A DNA stretch of 5,185 nucleotides from Alphaproteobacteria bacterium (GTDB lineage: Bacteria; Pseudomonadota; Alphaproteobacteria; CAAHEQ01; UBA3637). The position numbers and the translations under genes are program-made. The stretch covers positions 1-5,185 of the forward strand of contig JAFXFY010000022.1 of NCBI GenBank assembly GCA_017513365.1, in the 5' to 3' direction. A model generated the notes under the pieces. It was not told where the DNA came from and did no database searches. It worked only from the letters and a program-made list of their open reading frames with translations. This document shows positions 1 through 4,551 of this stretch, piece by piece (within the stretch, counting starts at the first letter, position 1; each line of letters opens with the position of its first letter).

Positions 1-1
1 T

Positions 2-1396
2 GAAAATGAAGCGACTTTGACAGCACAGATGACGGTGTCAAATGTAAAAGAAGACGCTCAGGTTGCCTTGGTGGCAGATGCTCAACTCACATCGGCTAAG
101 TTGGCGGAAATATATGGAATTAAACCGGTGTCCATCGGCATTGATGTGGCCGGTAATATGAAAAATATGACGTTAAATAAATTGACGGTTTCCGGTGGAA
201 AATCCGATGTCGTGATGAATGGATTGATTGCTTTAACTGAAGCTGTTCCGATGATTAAAGCTCAAGTCGTTTCTCGTTATTTTGATATTTCCGATTTTAT
301 TTTTGAGGGACTGCCCGTTGCAAAGACACAAACTAAAACGACAGAACAGATTCAAAAAACATCTCTCTTTTCGGATGATAAAATTGATTTGTCTGTTTTA
401 AAACATGTTAATGCTCAAGTAGCTGCGACGTTTCAATATATTAAGGTGCCACACATTGATAATATCGGTATCGCCGTGTCCGGTGATTTAACAAATGGGT
501 ATTTGTCTGTTCCTTCTTTAACGCTTAGAACGCCAGCCGGTACAATTAAAGGAAATGTTTCTTTAAATGCAGCTCAAATGCCGGCGAAGGTTCAAATCAA
601 TATGCAATCGGATGAATTGCAATTAGATGCGATTAAACCTGTGGCAGAACAAGTAAGAGGGGCCGATGTTTTAACAACACTTAAATTAACGACACAAGGT
701 GATTCGGTTAAATCTTTTGTTTCTGGTTTGAATGGACAAGTCGTGTTAGAAATTACCAAAGGGGAAATTCTCAACAAGTGGTTTAATTCTTTGCCGGTTG
801 CCATGGGATTACTTGAAAATAAATCCAGTGGGATGAATTTTGCTGTTACAGAACAAAACAGCGAATTGATTTGTGGCGCAGTTAATTTGTCTATCAAAGA
901 TGGTGTGATTACATCCGATAATCAAATTGCCATTGAAACGTCAGTTGTGGATTTTGCCGTCAGTGGGAATGTTGATTTGCCGAAAGAAGAATTATCTTTG
1001 ACAATGGCTCCATCTGTATCAAATGCAAAATCAGCAGTACAAGAGGCTTTGGCTTTAACCAAAATTGTGAAGATTTCCGGTCCGTTTACTCAGCCAGCTT
1101 TTTCGGTTGATACAAAAACAGCCGTTCAAACAGCCGTTAAGGGTGGTTTGACTGCTTTGGCTAATAAGGTTGCCGAAAAACAAGGTATTCAGTTGTCAAC
1201 TTCTCAAAATACAGGAAACGTACATTTGTGTGAAAGAGTATTGGGACGTCCGTTGACTGGTCAAACAGCTGTGCGTGTGTCTCAACCGGTTCAAACAAAA
1301 GAACCTGTTGCCACAGTGCAGACACCGGCAGTAGATGCCAAAGATATGATTAAGCAACAATTACTTGATTCGTTAACTAAGGCATTGAAAAAATAG
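2..1396 (+). CDS. AsmA family protein, C-terminal part (5' end outside window)
   Basis: The reading frame is open from position 2 with no stop, so the gene begins upstream; the TTG at 17 is not a credible start. About 464 residues remain. They consist of alternating beta-strand-like segments with the look of the AsmA C-terminal repeat region: a segment with LTVSGGKSDVVMNG near 190, one with LRTPAGTIKGNVSL near 530-560, a glycine-rich SGLNGQVVLEITKGEI near 730-770, and ISGPFTQPAFSVD near 1070-1110. A CERVLGRP motif at about 1230-1250 resembles the conserved Cys-containing end of family members, and a lysine-rich helix closes the protein. AsmA/TamB-type proteins are inner-membrane-anchored, extend into the periplasm, and are implicated in phospholipid transfer or outer-membrane assembly; the anchor would lie in the missing N-terminus. 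The gene heads an apparent operon, with acylphosphatase starting 8 nt after its stop. The family call is good, but the exact member (AsmA, YhjG, YicH type) is not resolved. Confidence 0.85.
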   Translation, partial: ENEATLTAQMTVSNVKEDAQVALVADAQLTSAKLAEIYGIKPVSIGIDVAGNMKNMTLNKLTVSGGKSDVVMNGLIALTEAVPMIKAQVVSRYFDISDFIFEGLPVAKTQTKTTEQIQKTSLFSDDKIDLSVLKHVNAQVAATFQYIKVPHIDNIGIAVSGDLTNGYLSVPSLTLRTPAGTIKGNVSLNAAQMPAKVQINMQSDELQLDAIKPVAEQVRGADVLTTLKLTTQGDSVKSFVSGLNGQVVLEITKGEILNKWFNSLPVAMGLLENKSSGMNFAVTEQNSELICGAVNLSIKDGVITSDNQIAIETSVVDFAVSGNVDLPKEELSLTMAPSVSNAKSAVQEALALTKIVKISGPFTQPAFSVDTKTAVQTAVKGGLTALANKVAEKQGIQLSTSQNTGNVHLCERVLGRPLTGQTAVRVSQPVQTKEPVATVQTPAVDAKDMIKQQLLDSLTKALKK

Positions 1397-1399
1397 GAG
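1395..1399 (+). promoter_or_regulatory. Ribosome binding site of acylphosphatase, overlapping upstream stop
   Basis: AGGAG lies 5 nt before the ATG at 1405 and shares two bases with the TAG stop of the AsmA-family gene (1394-1396). This supports the ATG at 1405 and suggests translational coupling between the two genes. Confidence 0.75.
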
Positions 1400-1404
1400 A
1401 TGAT

Positions 1405-1683
1405 ATGCAAATCCACATTCGTATTTTTGGACGAGTGCAAGGAGTGGGGTTCAGAGCTTGGACAGTGCGTCAAGCTCTTGACCTTAATTTAAAAGGATTT
1501 GTTCGTAATCGTCGAGATGGTAGCGTGGAGATTTTGGCAGAGGGAGAACAGGTGTCAGAGTTGTTTTTGCGTTGCCAAAGGGGGCCAACATTTGCGCGTG
1601 TAGATAGAGTTGAACCGGTGGCGTATCCGGATGCTCCGATGCCGGAACAAAACGATACCTTTGTTTCTTGCCAAACGGTTTGA
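1405..1683 (+). CDS. acyP: Acylphosphatase
   Basis: This 92-residue protein matches the usual size of single-domain acylphosphatases, which hydrolyse carboxyl-phosphate bonds such as those of acetyl phosphate or carbamoyl phosphate in the cytosol. The first signature GRVQGVGFR spans residues 9-17 with the phosphate-binding Arg17, and the second, GFVRNRRDGSVE, spans residues 31-42 with the catalytic Asn35. The Arg-Asn spacing of 18 equals that of the well-studied muscle enzyme (Arg23/Asn41). The later F-A-R-V-D-R-V segment fits the last part of the ferredoxin-like fold. The start is set by AGGAG at 1395-1399. The gene sits 8 nt after the AsmA-family gene and 13 nt before a small membrane-protein gene, so the three are probably cotranscribed. 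Its physiological substrate is unknown, as for most bacterial members. Both catalytic residues are present and the family call is secure. Confidence 0.96.
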   Translation: MQIHIRIFGRVQGVGFRAWTVRQALDLNLKGFVRNRRDGSVEILAEGEQVSELFLRCQRGPTFARVDRVEPVAYPDAPMPEQNDTFVSCQTV

Positions 1684-1686
1684 TAC

Positions 1687-1692
1687 AGGAGG
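1687..1692 (+). promoter_or_regulatory. Consensus ribosome binding site for the 57-residue ORF
   Basis: A full AGGAGG stands 4 nt before the ATG at 1697, just after the acylphosphatase stop (1681-1683). It is among the strongest Shine-Dalgarno matches in the window and is the main evidence that the small ORF is translated. It also selects 1697 over the upstream in-frame ATG at 1610, which lies inside the acylphosphatase gene. Confidence 0.8.
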
Positions 1693-1696
1693 AAAT

Positions 1697-1870
1697 ATGA
1701 ATAATCAATGTTTATATAAATTGTGTGTTTTGGGATTGATTTTCAGCTTTTTGCCATTTTTTAATTTTATACCGTTCTCTGTCAGAATATGTGGTTGTCA
1801 GGCAGGAGGGATATTGCAACTGGGAAAAGGTTTTGATGGTGAGGCTATGAAGTTTGTTCGTGGCGGATAA
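1697..1870 (+). CDS. Small membrane-anchored protein (57 aa), unknown function
   Basis: I do not recognise a family. The 57-residue product has a hydrophobic stretch at about residues 9-29, rich in Leu, Phe and Ile with Pro20 and Pro26, preceded by Lys8. This is consistent with one membrane segment or an uncleaved signal anchor. Behind it come Arg30 and a Cys-Gly-Cys pair (Cys32, Cys34), then a short glycine-rich tail ending VRGG. Cys5 and Cys10 lie in or before the hydrophobic part. There is no lipobox of usual form. The AGGAGG at 1687-1692, the 13-nt gap after acylphosphatase and the terminator starting 46 nt after the stop argue for a real last gene of the operon. Because it is short, a chance ORF cannot be ruled out. 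A role alongside the AsmA-family protein at the envelope is conceivable but is only inference. Confidence 0.6.
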   Translation: MNNQCLYKLCVLGLIFSFLPFFNFIPFSVRICGCQAGGILQLGKGFDGEAMKFVRGG

Positions 1871-1915
1871 TGGTTTCTTTAGAAACGATGTATTTATTTT
1901 TGGATAGTTTATTAT

Positions 1916-1948
1916 AAAATCCTCTCAGTTTTTGAGAGGATTTTTTTT
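1916..1948 (+). terminator. Intrinsic terminator of the AsmA-acyP operon, probably bidirectional
   Basis: The stem CCTCTCA (1921-1927) pairs with TGAGAGG (1933-1939) around a five-base loop. It is extended by five A-T pairs (1916-1920 with 1940-1944) and followed by a run of eight T (1941-1948). This is a canonical terminator for the plus-strand operon. On the minus strand the tract after the stem is ATTTTATAAT, so it may also end the leftward 109-codon gene, whose stop is at 1973-1975. Confidence 0.9.
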
Positions 1949-1972
1949 GAAACAAACGCTAAAAAAATAATT

Positions 1973-2302
1973 TTATACAGCCGTTTGATATTTTTCCGGC
2001 AATGGGATTTTAGACATTGTTTTGAGTTTAGCGTGATATTCGCGAACGATTGAATTACCTTGAGCTTCAACAATTAAAACGGAAGAAACGTGCAACAAAT
2101 CTGAACGGATATCCGGATGAACGTATCCTAACACCACGGTATTATGTTGAGAACGGTATAACAAGGCGTGTTCACCACCATCATAAATAACTTGTGGTGT
2201 TTCGGCATCGTCCATACGGGCACGAATTAAAATCATAACATCGCCGGAAATATTTTTTAAAATATTATACTTTGTTTCTTCTTCAATTAAATGTTGTACC
2301 AT
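1973..2302 (-). CDS. Conserved-looking hypothetical protein (109 aa)
   Basis: I do not recognise this protein. It has 109 residues, no signal peptide and no membrane segment, so it is probably cytosolic. Its pattern suggests an alpha/beta fold: an acidic N-terminal helix (IEEETKYNIL), a strand-like GDVMILIRAR at about residues 20-29, a YDGGEHALLYR turn region at about 40-50, strands VVLGYV and VLIVEA, and a basic C-terminal segment. The start is well supported: TGAGGTA at 2308-2314 lies just upstream of the ATG at 2302, and a good promoter lies at 2330-2358. It is monocistronic and bounded by the terminator hairpin at 1916-1948. It is transcribed away from the 164-codon gene, sharing one intergenic regulatory region. 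Codon use looks like that of its neighbours. No function is proposed. Confidence 0.8.
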   Translation of the reverse strand: MVQHLIEEETKYNILKNISGDVMILIRARMDDAETPQVIYDGGEHALLYRSQHNTVVLGYVHPDIRSDLLHVSSVLIVEAQGNSIVREYHAKLKTMSKIPLPEKYQTAV

Positions 2303-2329
2303 GATATTACCTCACACATTATATATTTA

Positions 2330-2358
2330 ATTATCCCACACTTTGGGGTAAAAATCAA
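2330..2358 (-). promoter_or_regulatory. Sigma70-type promoter of the leftward 109-codon gene
   Basis: Read on the minus strand, TTGATT (2358-2353) is followed after exactly 17 bp by GATAAT (2335-2330), matching the consensus at 4 of 6 and 5 of 6 positions. The start codon lies 27 bp beyond the -10 element, leaving a short leader of about 20 nt with its Shine-Dalgarno sequence. The spacer contains a dyad (see 2332-2350). Confidence 0.7.
2332..2350. promoter_or_regulatory. Dyad symmetry in -10/spacer of the leftward promoter, possible operator
   Basis: TATCCCA (2332-2338) and TGGGGTA (2344-2350) form an inverted repeat of 7-bp arms with one mismatch, separated by 5 bp. It covers part of the -10 element and most of the spacer of the leftward promoter, the position expected for a repressor site. 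It is GC-rich within very AT-rich surroundings. No regulator is identified and the arms are short, so this is tentative. Confidence 0.35.
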
Positions 2359-2360
2359 CG

Positions 2361-2378
2361 AAAAAAAATATTTTTTTT
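2361..2378. repeat. Perfect A8-TA-T8 palindrome between divergent promoters
   Basis: AAAAAAAATATTTTTTTT is an 18-bp perfect palindrome lying between the two -35 elements (2353-2358 on the minus strand and 2390-2395 on the plus strand). It begins 3 bp from the first and ends 12 bp from the second. A-tracts of this kind bend DNA and can act as UP elements that bind the RNA polymerase alpha subunit, so it may stimulate both promoters. Confidence 0.6.
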
Positions 2379-2389
2379 AAATAAAAACA

Positions 2390-2418
2390 TTGACAAAATT
2401 AAAAAAATAAGATATATT
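2390..2418 (+). promoter_or_regulatory. Near-consensus sigma70 promoter of the rightward 164-codon gene
   Basis: TTGACA (2390-2395) is a full consensus -35 element. TATATT (2413-2418) follows after exactly 17 bp and matches the -10 consensus at 5 of 6 positions. The A/T-tract upstream could serve as an UP element. Transcription would start near 2425, giving a leader of about 40 nt before the ATG at 2466. Confidence 0.82.
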
Positions 2419-2465
2419 AAAACAATCTGTATGTTATTAATCTGTGAAAGGTAAAAATAAAGAAA

Positions 2466-2960
2466 ATGCATTTGGATAATCATAAAGAGTCACAAACGTG
2501 TAATGTGATGACGGCGGATAGCTGTCAAAATATTGAGGCAGCCTTAAATTATGTGGCCGAGAAGTACGCCTCGTTATCTCCTAAAGGAGTACAACATATA
2601 CAAAATTATATTACAGAGCAAGTTAATCAATGGGTTGAACAATCCAATGGAAAGTTGACTACACAAGATATTATGTATGGGTTGATTCGGGCTCATATTA
2701 TTATGCAAGGCTCAGGGGATGATGTCTGTCCGGTTGATGTACGGTATGCCGTTGAACATCCAATGCGTATTTCGCAAATGGCTTATGGTATTCGTCCCGA
2801 TGATGATAAGGCCGCACGGCGTGTGTCTTTTTTAACAGATATGTTATTTGATGATAACGGAAAACCAGCTTATGAAACCCAACGATTATTTTTGAGTGCG
2901 TTAGCTGATAACCTTATTCAAAGTGGTCAAGCCGATACACCGGCTGTCAATCAGTGGTAA
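2466..2960 (+). CDS. Hypothetical protein (164 aa), possibly truncated by frameshift
   Basis: I do not recognise the family. The product has no signal peptide or membrane segment and reads as mostly helical and cytosolic. The helices are around residues 20-60 (Gln/Asn/Tyr-rich, with NYVAEKY and NYITEQVNQWVEQ) and 65-82 (TTQDIMYGLIRAHIIM), with a Pro-containing middle (CPVDVRYAVEHPMRI) and a C-terminal region after DDDKAARRVSFL. The ATG at 2466 is the first in-frame start: a TGA precedes it at 2445-2447, only a weak AAAGAAA lies directly upstream, and GAAAGG at 2446-2451 is too far away (14 nt) to be ideal. A later in-frame ATG at 2508 lacks a ribosome binding site. A strong promoter at 2390-2418 drives the gene. 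The stop at 2958-2960 overlaps an ORF in the -1 frame that continues to 3142 with similar Gln/Ser-rich composition, so the intact protein might be about 227 residues. Confidence 0.78.
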   Translation: MHLDNHKESQTCNVMTADSCQNIEAALNYVAEKYASLSPKGVQHIQNYITEQVNQWVEQSNGKLTTQDIMYGLIRAHIIMQGSGDDVCPVDVRYAVEHPMRISQMAYGIRPDDDKAARRVSFLTDMLFDDNGKPAYETQRLFLSALADNLIQSGQADTPAVNQW

Positions 2961-3142
2961 AAGTGCTGTTGGATGGAATGACGCGTTCAGCTAAAGAACA
3001 AGATTCTTGGAATGCAGTATCCTTAGGTATGACGCAAGAGGCAGCTTGTTATTTAGGGGGAGGTCAGACGCAGTCGCCTCGTTCGGTGGCAACACATCGT
3101 TCAAATGAACAAGTACATACAGTTCATTTGGAACGGCATTAA
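2954..3142 (+). CDS. Overlapping -1-frame ORF (62 codons): coupled small gene or displaced C-terminus
   Basis: No family is recognised. The frame runs from a GTG at 2954, overlapping the last 7 bases of the 164-codon gene, to a TAA at 3140-3142, just before a terminator hairpin. The frame is open back to 2912, so a one-base shift anywhere in 2912-2957 would join it to the upstream protein. No Shine-Dalgarno sequence precedes the GTG. The ATG at 2978 has only a GGA four bases upstream. Codon use (CAA, GAA, TTA, GCA, CGT) resembles the neighbouring genes, and the stretch fills the space up to the terminator, which favours a coding role. The product is polar, with a Gly-rich YLGGGQTQSP segment and a His-rich end. 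No slippery heptamer is visible at the junction. A real frameshift mutation, a sequence error and a translationally coupled gene all remain possible. Confidence 0.45.
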   Translation: MVKVLLDGMTRSAKEQDSWNAVSLGMTQEAACYLGGGQTQSPRSVATHRSNEQVHTVHLERH

Positions 3143-3162
3143 ACAGACATTAATATATTTAT

Positions 3163-3197
3163 AAAAAAAGACCGCTTGTAAATTCAAGCGGTCTTTT
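3163..3197. terminator. Bidirectional intrinsic terminator between the 2466-3142 unit and tRNA-Phe
   Basis: GACCGCTTG (3170-3178) pairs perfectly with CAAGCGGTC (3185-3193) around the loop TAAATT. Four A-T pairs (3166-3169 with 3194-3197) extend the stem to 13 bp. On the minus strand the stem ends in seven T (3169-3163), so it is strongest as a leftward terminator for tRNA-Phe and the yacG operon. On the plus strand only four T follow, so it ends the 2466-3142 unit less perfectly. Confidence 0.88.
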
Positions 3198-3215
3198 ATA
3201 AGGAGGAGTGTCATG

Positions 3216-3239
3216 AAAAAACCACCTCTTGGTGGCTTT
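3216..3239 (-). terminator. First terminator hairpin directly after tRNA-Phe
   Basis: On the minus strand, CCACC (3235-3231) and GGTGG (3226-3222) pair around the loop AAGA and are followed by six T (3221-3216). A G-U pair and three A-U pairs can lengthen the stem at the cost of the T-run. It begins about 5 nt after the tRNA CCA end and precedes the stronger hairpin at 3163-3197, giving tandem terminators. Confidence 0.65.
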
Positions 3240-3244
3240 ATAAA

Positions 3245-3320
3245 TGGTGCCTGGGGACGGGATCGAACCGCCGACACAGGGATTTTCAGTCCCTTGCTCT
3301 ACCAACTGAGCTACCCAGGC
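3245..3320 (-). tRNA. tRNA-Phe (anticodon GAA)
   Basis: The minus strand folds into a complete 76-nt cloverleaf. The acceptor stem is GCCTGGG with CCCAGGC (7 perfect pairs), the D stem GCTC/GAGC with loop AGTTGGTA, the anticodon stem AGGGA/TCCCT with loop CTGAAAA, a five-base variable region GTGTC, and the T stem GGCGG/CCGTC with loop TTCGATC. The discriminator is A73 and the CCA end is encoded. The anticodon GAA (3287-3285) reads Phe codons UUU and UUC. The gene follows yacG on the same strand, but a separate promoter at 3350-3378 suggests it can be transcribed alone. Two terminator hairpins follow it. Confidence 0.98.
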
Positions 3321-3349
3321 AAGGTTCTTTCTTTTGCGAAAGTAAAACC

Positions 3350-3378
3350 TTTATACATTATTTTTTTTCACTTGTCCA
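3350..3378 (-). promoter_or_regulatory. Sigma70-type promoter of tRNA-Phe
   Basis: On the minus strand, TGGACA (3378-3373) and TATAAA (3355-3350) are separated by exactly 17 bp, each matching the consensus at 5 of 6 positions. The predicted start near 3343 leaves a leader of roughly 20 nt for removal by RNase P; that leader can form a CTTTC/GAAAG hairpin. A small dyad, CACT-N5-AGTG, overlaps the -35 element. No obvious GC-rich stringent discriminator follows the -10 element. Confidence 0.72.
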
Positions 3379-3403
3379 GTGTTTTTTTGAAAAAAAATAA
3401 AAA

Positions 3404-3607
3404 TTATTCATTTTTGGCGGATTCTATAGCCTCTTGTGCCCATTCTTCATCTGTTGGCACTTCATTTGTATGCATAACATAATCGCCTTTTAACCACCGG
3501 CCAAGGTCAATGTCAGCACATTTTTTGCTACAAAAAGGGTGGTATTCCAAAATAGATTGTTTTCCGCAAATTGGACATTTTTTATTTAAAATGGGTGTTT
3601 GAGTCAT
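3404..3607 (-). CDS. yacG: DNA gyrase inhibitor / zinc-binding protein YacG
   Basis: The 67-residue product carries the YacG signature. Four zinc ligands, Cys11, Cys14, Cys26 and Cys30 (C-X2-C-X11-C-X3-C), are followed by the hallmark DIDLGRWLKGDYVM at residues 32-45 and an acidic C-terminal tail. In E. coli YacG binds GyrB and inhibits gyrase DNA binding; whether this holds in this organism is inference. Length is normal for the family. The ATG overlaps the TGA of the RNase gene in an ATGA (3604-3607), and AAAGGA lies 6 nt upstream of the start, inside the end of that gene, so translation is probably coupled yet has its own ribosome binding site. It is the last protein gene of the maf operon. 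No hairpin terminator is seen directly after it, only T-rich sequence, so transcripts may run into tRNA-Phe. Confidence 0.95.
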   Translation of the reverse strand: MTQTPILNKKCPICGKQSILEYHPFCSKKCADIDLGRWLKGDYVMHTNEVPTDEEWAQEAIESAKNE

Positions 3608-4551
3608 TGTTTATCCTTTATAATAAATTGATGAGGGATCAGATGAATATCGGCTGTAAAAATAGCACGATTTTTTAATTTTTCTCTTAATAACTCAATA
3701 ACTTGAGGATGAGCTATCACATGTTTTAATGTTTTGCTTTTTGTAATGTTTTCGCAAATTTGATAGGCTGTAGACAGAATATTAAATTCTCCAGTGGCGG
3801 TTAAAAAAACATCAGCAAGAGGGGCATAGGTGCGTGTGCGTTTAATTTCAAACAATCGACCTTTTGTCCACCCACAAGGATATGATAGAGAATCTTTTTT
3901 TAATAAATCAATGAGATATTTTTCTAAAGCGATTCGCTCTTGAACGGATTTCGCCCCAATAAAGTCAATTAAAATTAATCCACCTAAATGACGTTTGGTA
4001 ATTTCTTTCGCAATTACTTCGGCCGCTTTTTTGTTCAGTATATGAGTTTTTTCTGTACAATTTCCCGAATCCACGTCAATTGTCCAACACGTTTTTGTGC
4101 GTTCAATATGAATACTTGCTGTTTGATAAAATGGAACGGTTGGATGTAGGGCTTGCTCTAACGCTTCTTGTGTTTTGTCATTCCACTCTGCAAATGTAGT
4201 AATTTCAAATTGTTGAGCAATACTTTGTGCAAGAGGAAGTTGTTCATCGCAGATTTGTGTAATGAAAATACCATTGGCATCTTTGTCTTGACGGGCCTCT
4301 TTCGTAATTTTAATAAAAACGTGTTCGCCTTCATTGTGTTTTTCTTTTGATGGCACAAAGACGGACCATTTTTTATCGGTTTGAACAAAGTATCCGTTTA
4401 ATGAGGTGTCATGCTTGCGAATAATACCCCCAAGGGTATCATTTAAATTTAATCGTTCGGGTCTGTAAATGAAAAAGTCAGATATAGAACCATCAGCTTG
4501 CTGAATAGCTACGATTTCTTCGCCGAGGTTATTTTTGCAGATTAATTTCAT
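3604..4551 (-). CDS. rng: Compact ribonuclease E/G family protein
   Basis: The 315-residue product belongs to the RNase E/G family but is much shorter than E. coli RNase G (489 residues). Residues about 38-100 look like the S1 RNA-binding domain (LGGIIRK, GYFVQ, FVPSKE, VFIKITKEARQDK). The DNase I-like catalytic region holds TIDVDSG at 157-163 and GGLILIDFI at 190-198. Asp159 and Asp196 match the Mg-binding Asp303 and Asp346 of RNase E, so the active site appears intact; the usual Asn of the first motif is Asp161. GWTKGRLFEIKRTR at 227-240 matches the family's conserved segment before the zinc-link. The CPxCxG zinc-link cysteines and the C-terminal small domain are absent. Short versions of this kind occur in the alphaproteobacterial maf-yacG cluster. 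It is joined to maf and yacG by 4-bp ATGA overlaps, and with only a weak ribosome binding site it probably depends on coupling. Its RNA substrates are unknown. Confidence 0.88.
   Translation of the reverse strand: MKLICKNNLGEEIVAIQQADGSISDFFIYRPERLNLNDTLGGIIRKHDTSLNGYFVQTDKKWSVFVPSKEKHNEGEHVFIKITKEARQDKDANGIFITQICDEQLPLAQSIAQQFEITTFAEWNDKTQEALEQALHPTVPFYQTASIHIERTKTCWTIDVDSGNCTEKTHILNKKAAEVIAKEITKRHLGGLILIDFIGAKSVQERIALEKYLIDLLKKDSLSYPCGWTKGRLFEIKRTRTYAPLADVFLTATGEFNILSTAYQICENITKSKTLKHVIAHPQVIELLREKLKNRAIFTADIHLIPHQFIIKDKQ

Noticed and set aside
592..897. Minus-strand ORF inside the AsmA-family gene
   Set aside because: It lies wholly within a well-supported coding region on the other strand, with no ribosome binding site or recognisable product.
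1610..1696. Upstream ATG that would lengthen the 57-residue protein to 86 residues
   Set aside because: The extension lies in the acylphosphatase coding sequence and lacks a ribosome binding site, whereas AGGAGG stands directly before the ATG at 1697.
1484..1708. Minus-strand ORF over acylphosphatase
   Set aside because: It is a shadow of the acyP frame, and its composition does not resemble a folded protein family.
1873..1886. Short palindrome GTTTCT-TT-AGAAAC after the small membrane-protein gene
   Set aside because: The stem is AT-rich and short with no proper T-run next to it. The strong terminator at 1916-1948 explains transcript ending here.
2431..2454. Seven-codon leader ORF (MLLICER) before the 164-codon gene
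   Set aside because: There is no Shine-Dalgarno sequence, no run of regulatory codons and no attenuator hairpin, so a leader-peptide role is unsupported.
3213..3482. Plus-strand ORF of 89 codons with a good ribosome binding site
   Set aside because: Most of it is antisense to tRNA-Phe and yacG. The WGRDRTADTGIFSPLLYQLSYPG-type residues are the standard artefact of translating an antisense tRNA-Phe. Only the ribosome site is kept, as a finding.
4158..4388. ORFs on either strand within the RNase E/G gene
   Set aside because: Both are shadows of the catalytic gene, without start signals or motifs.
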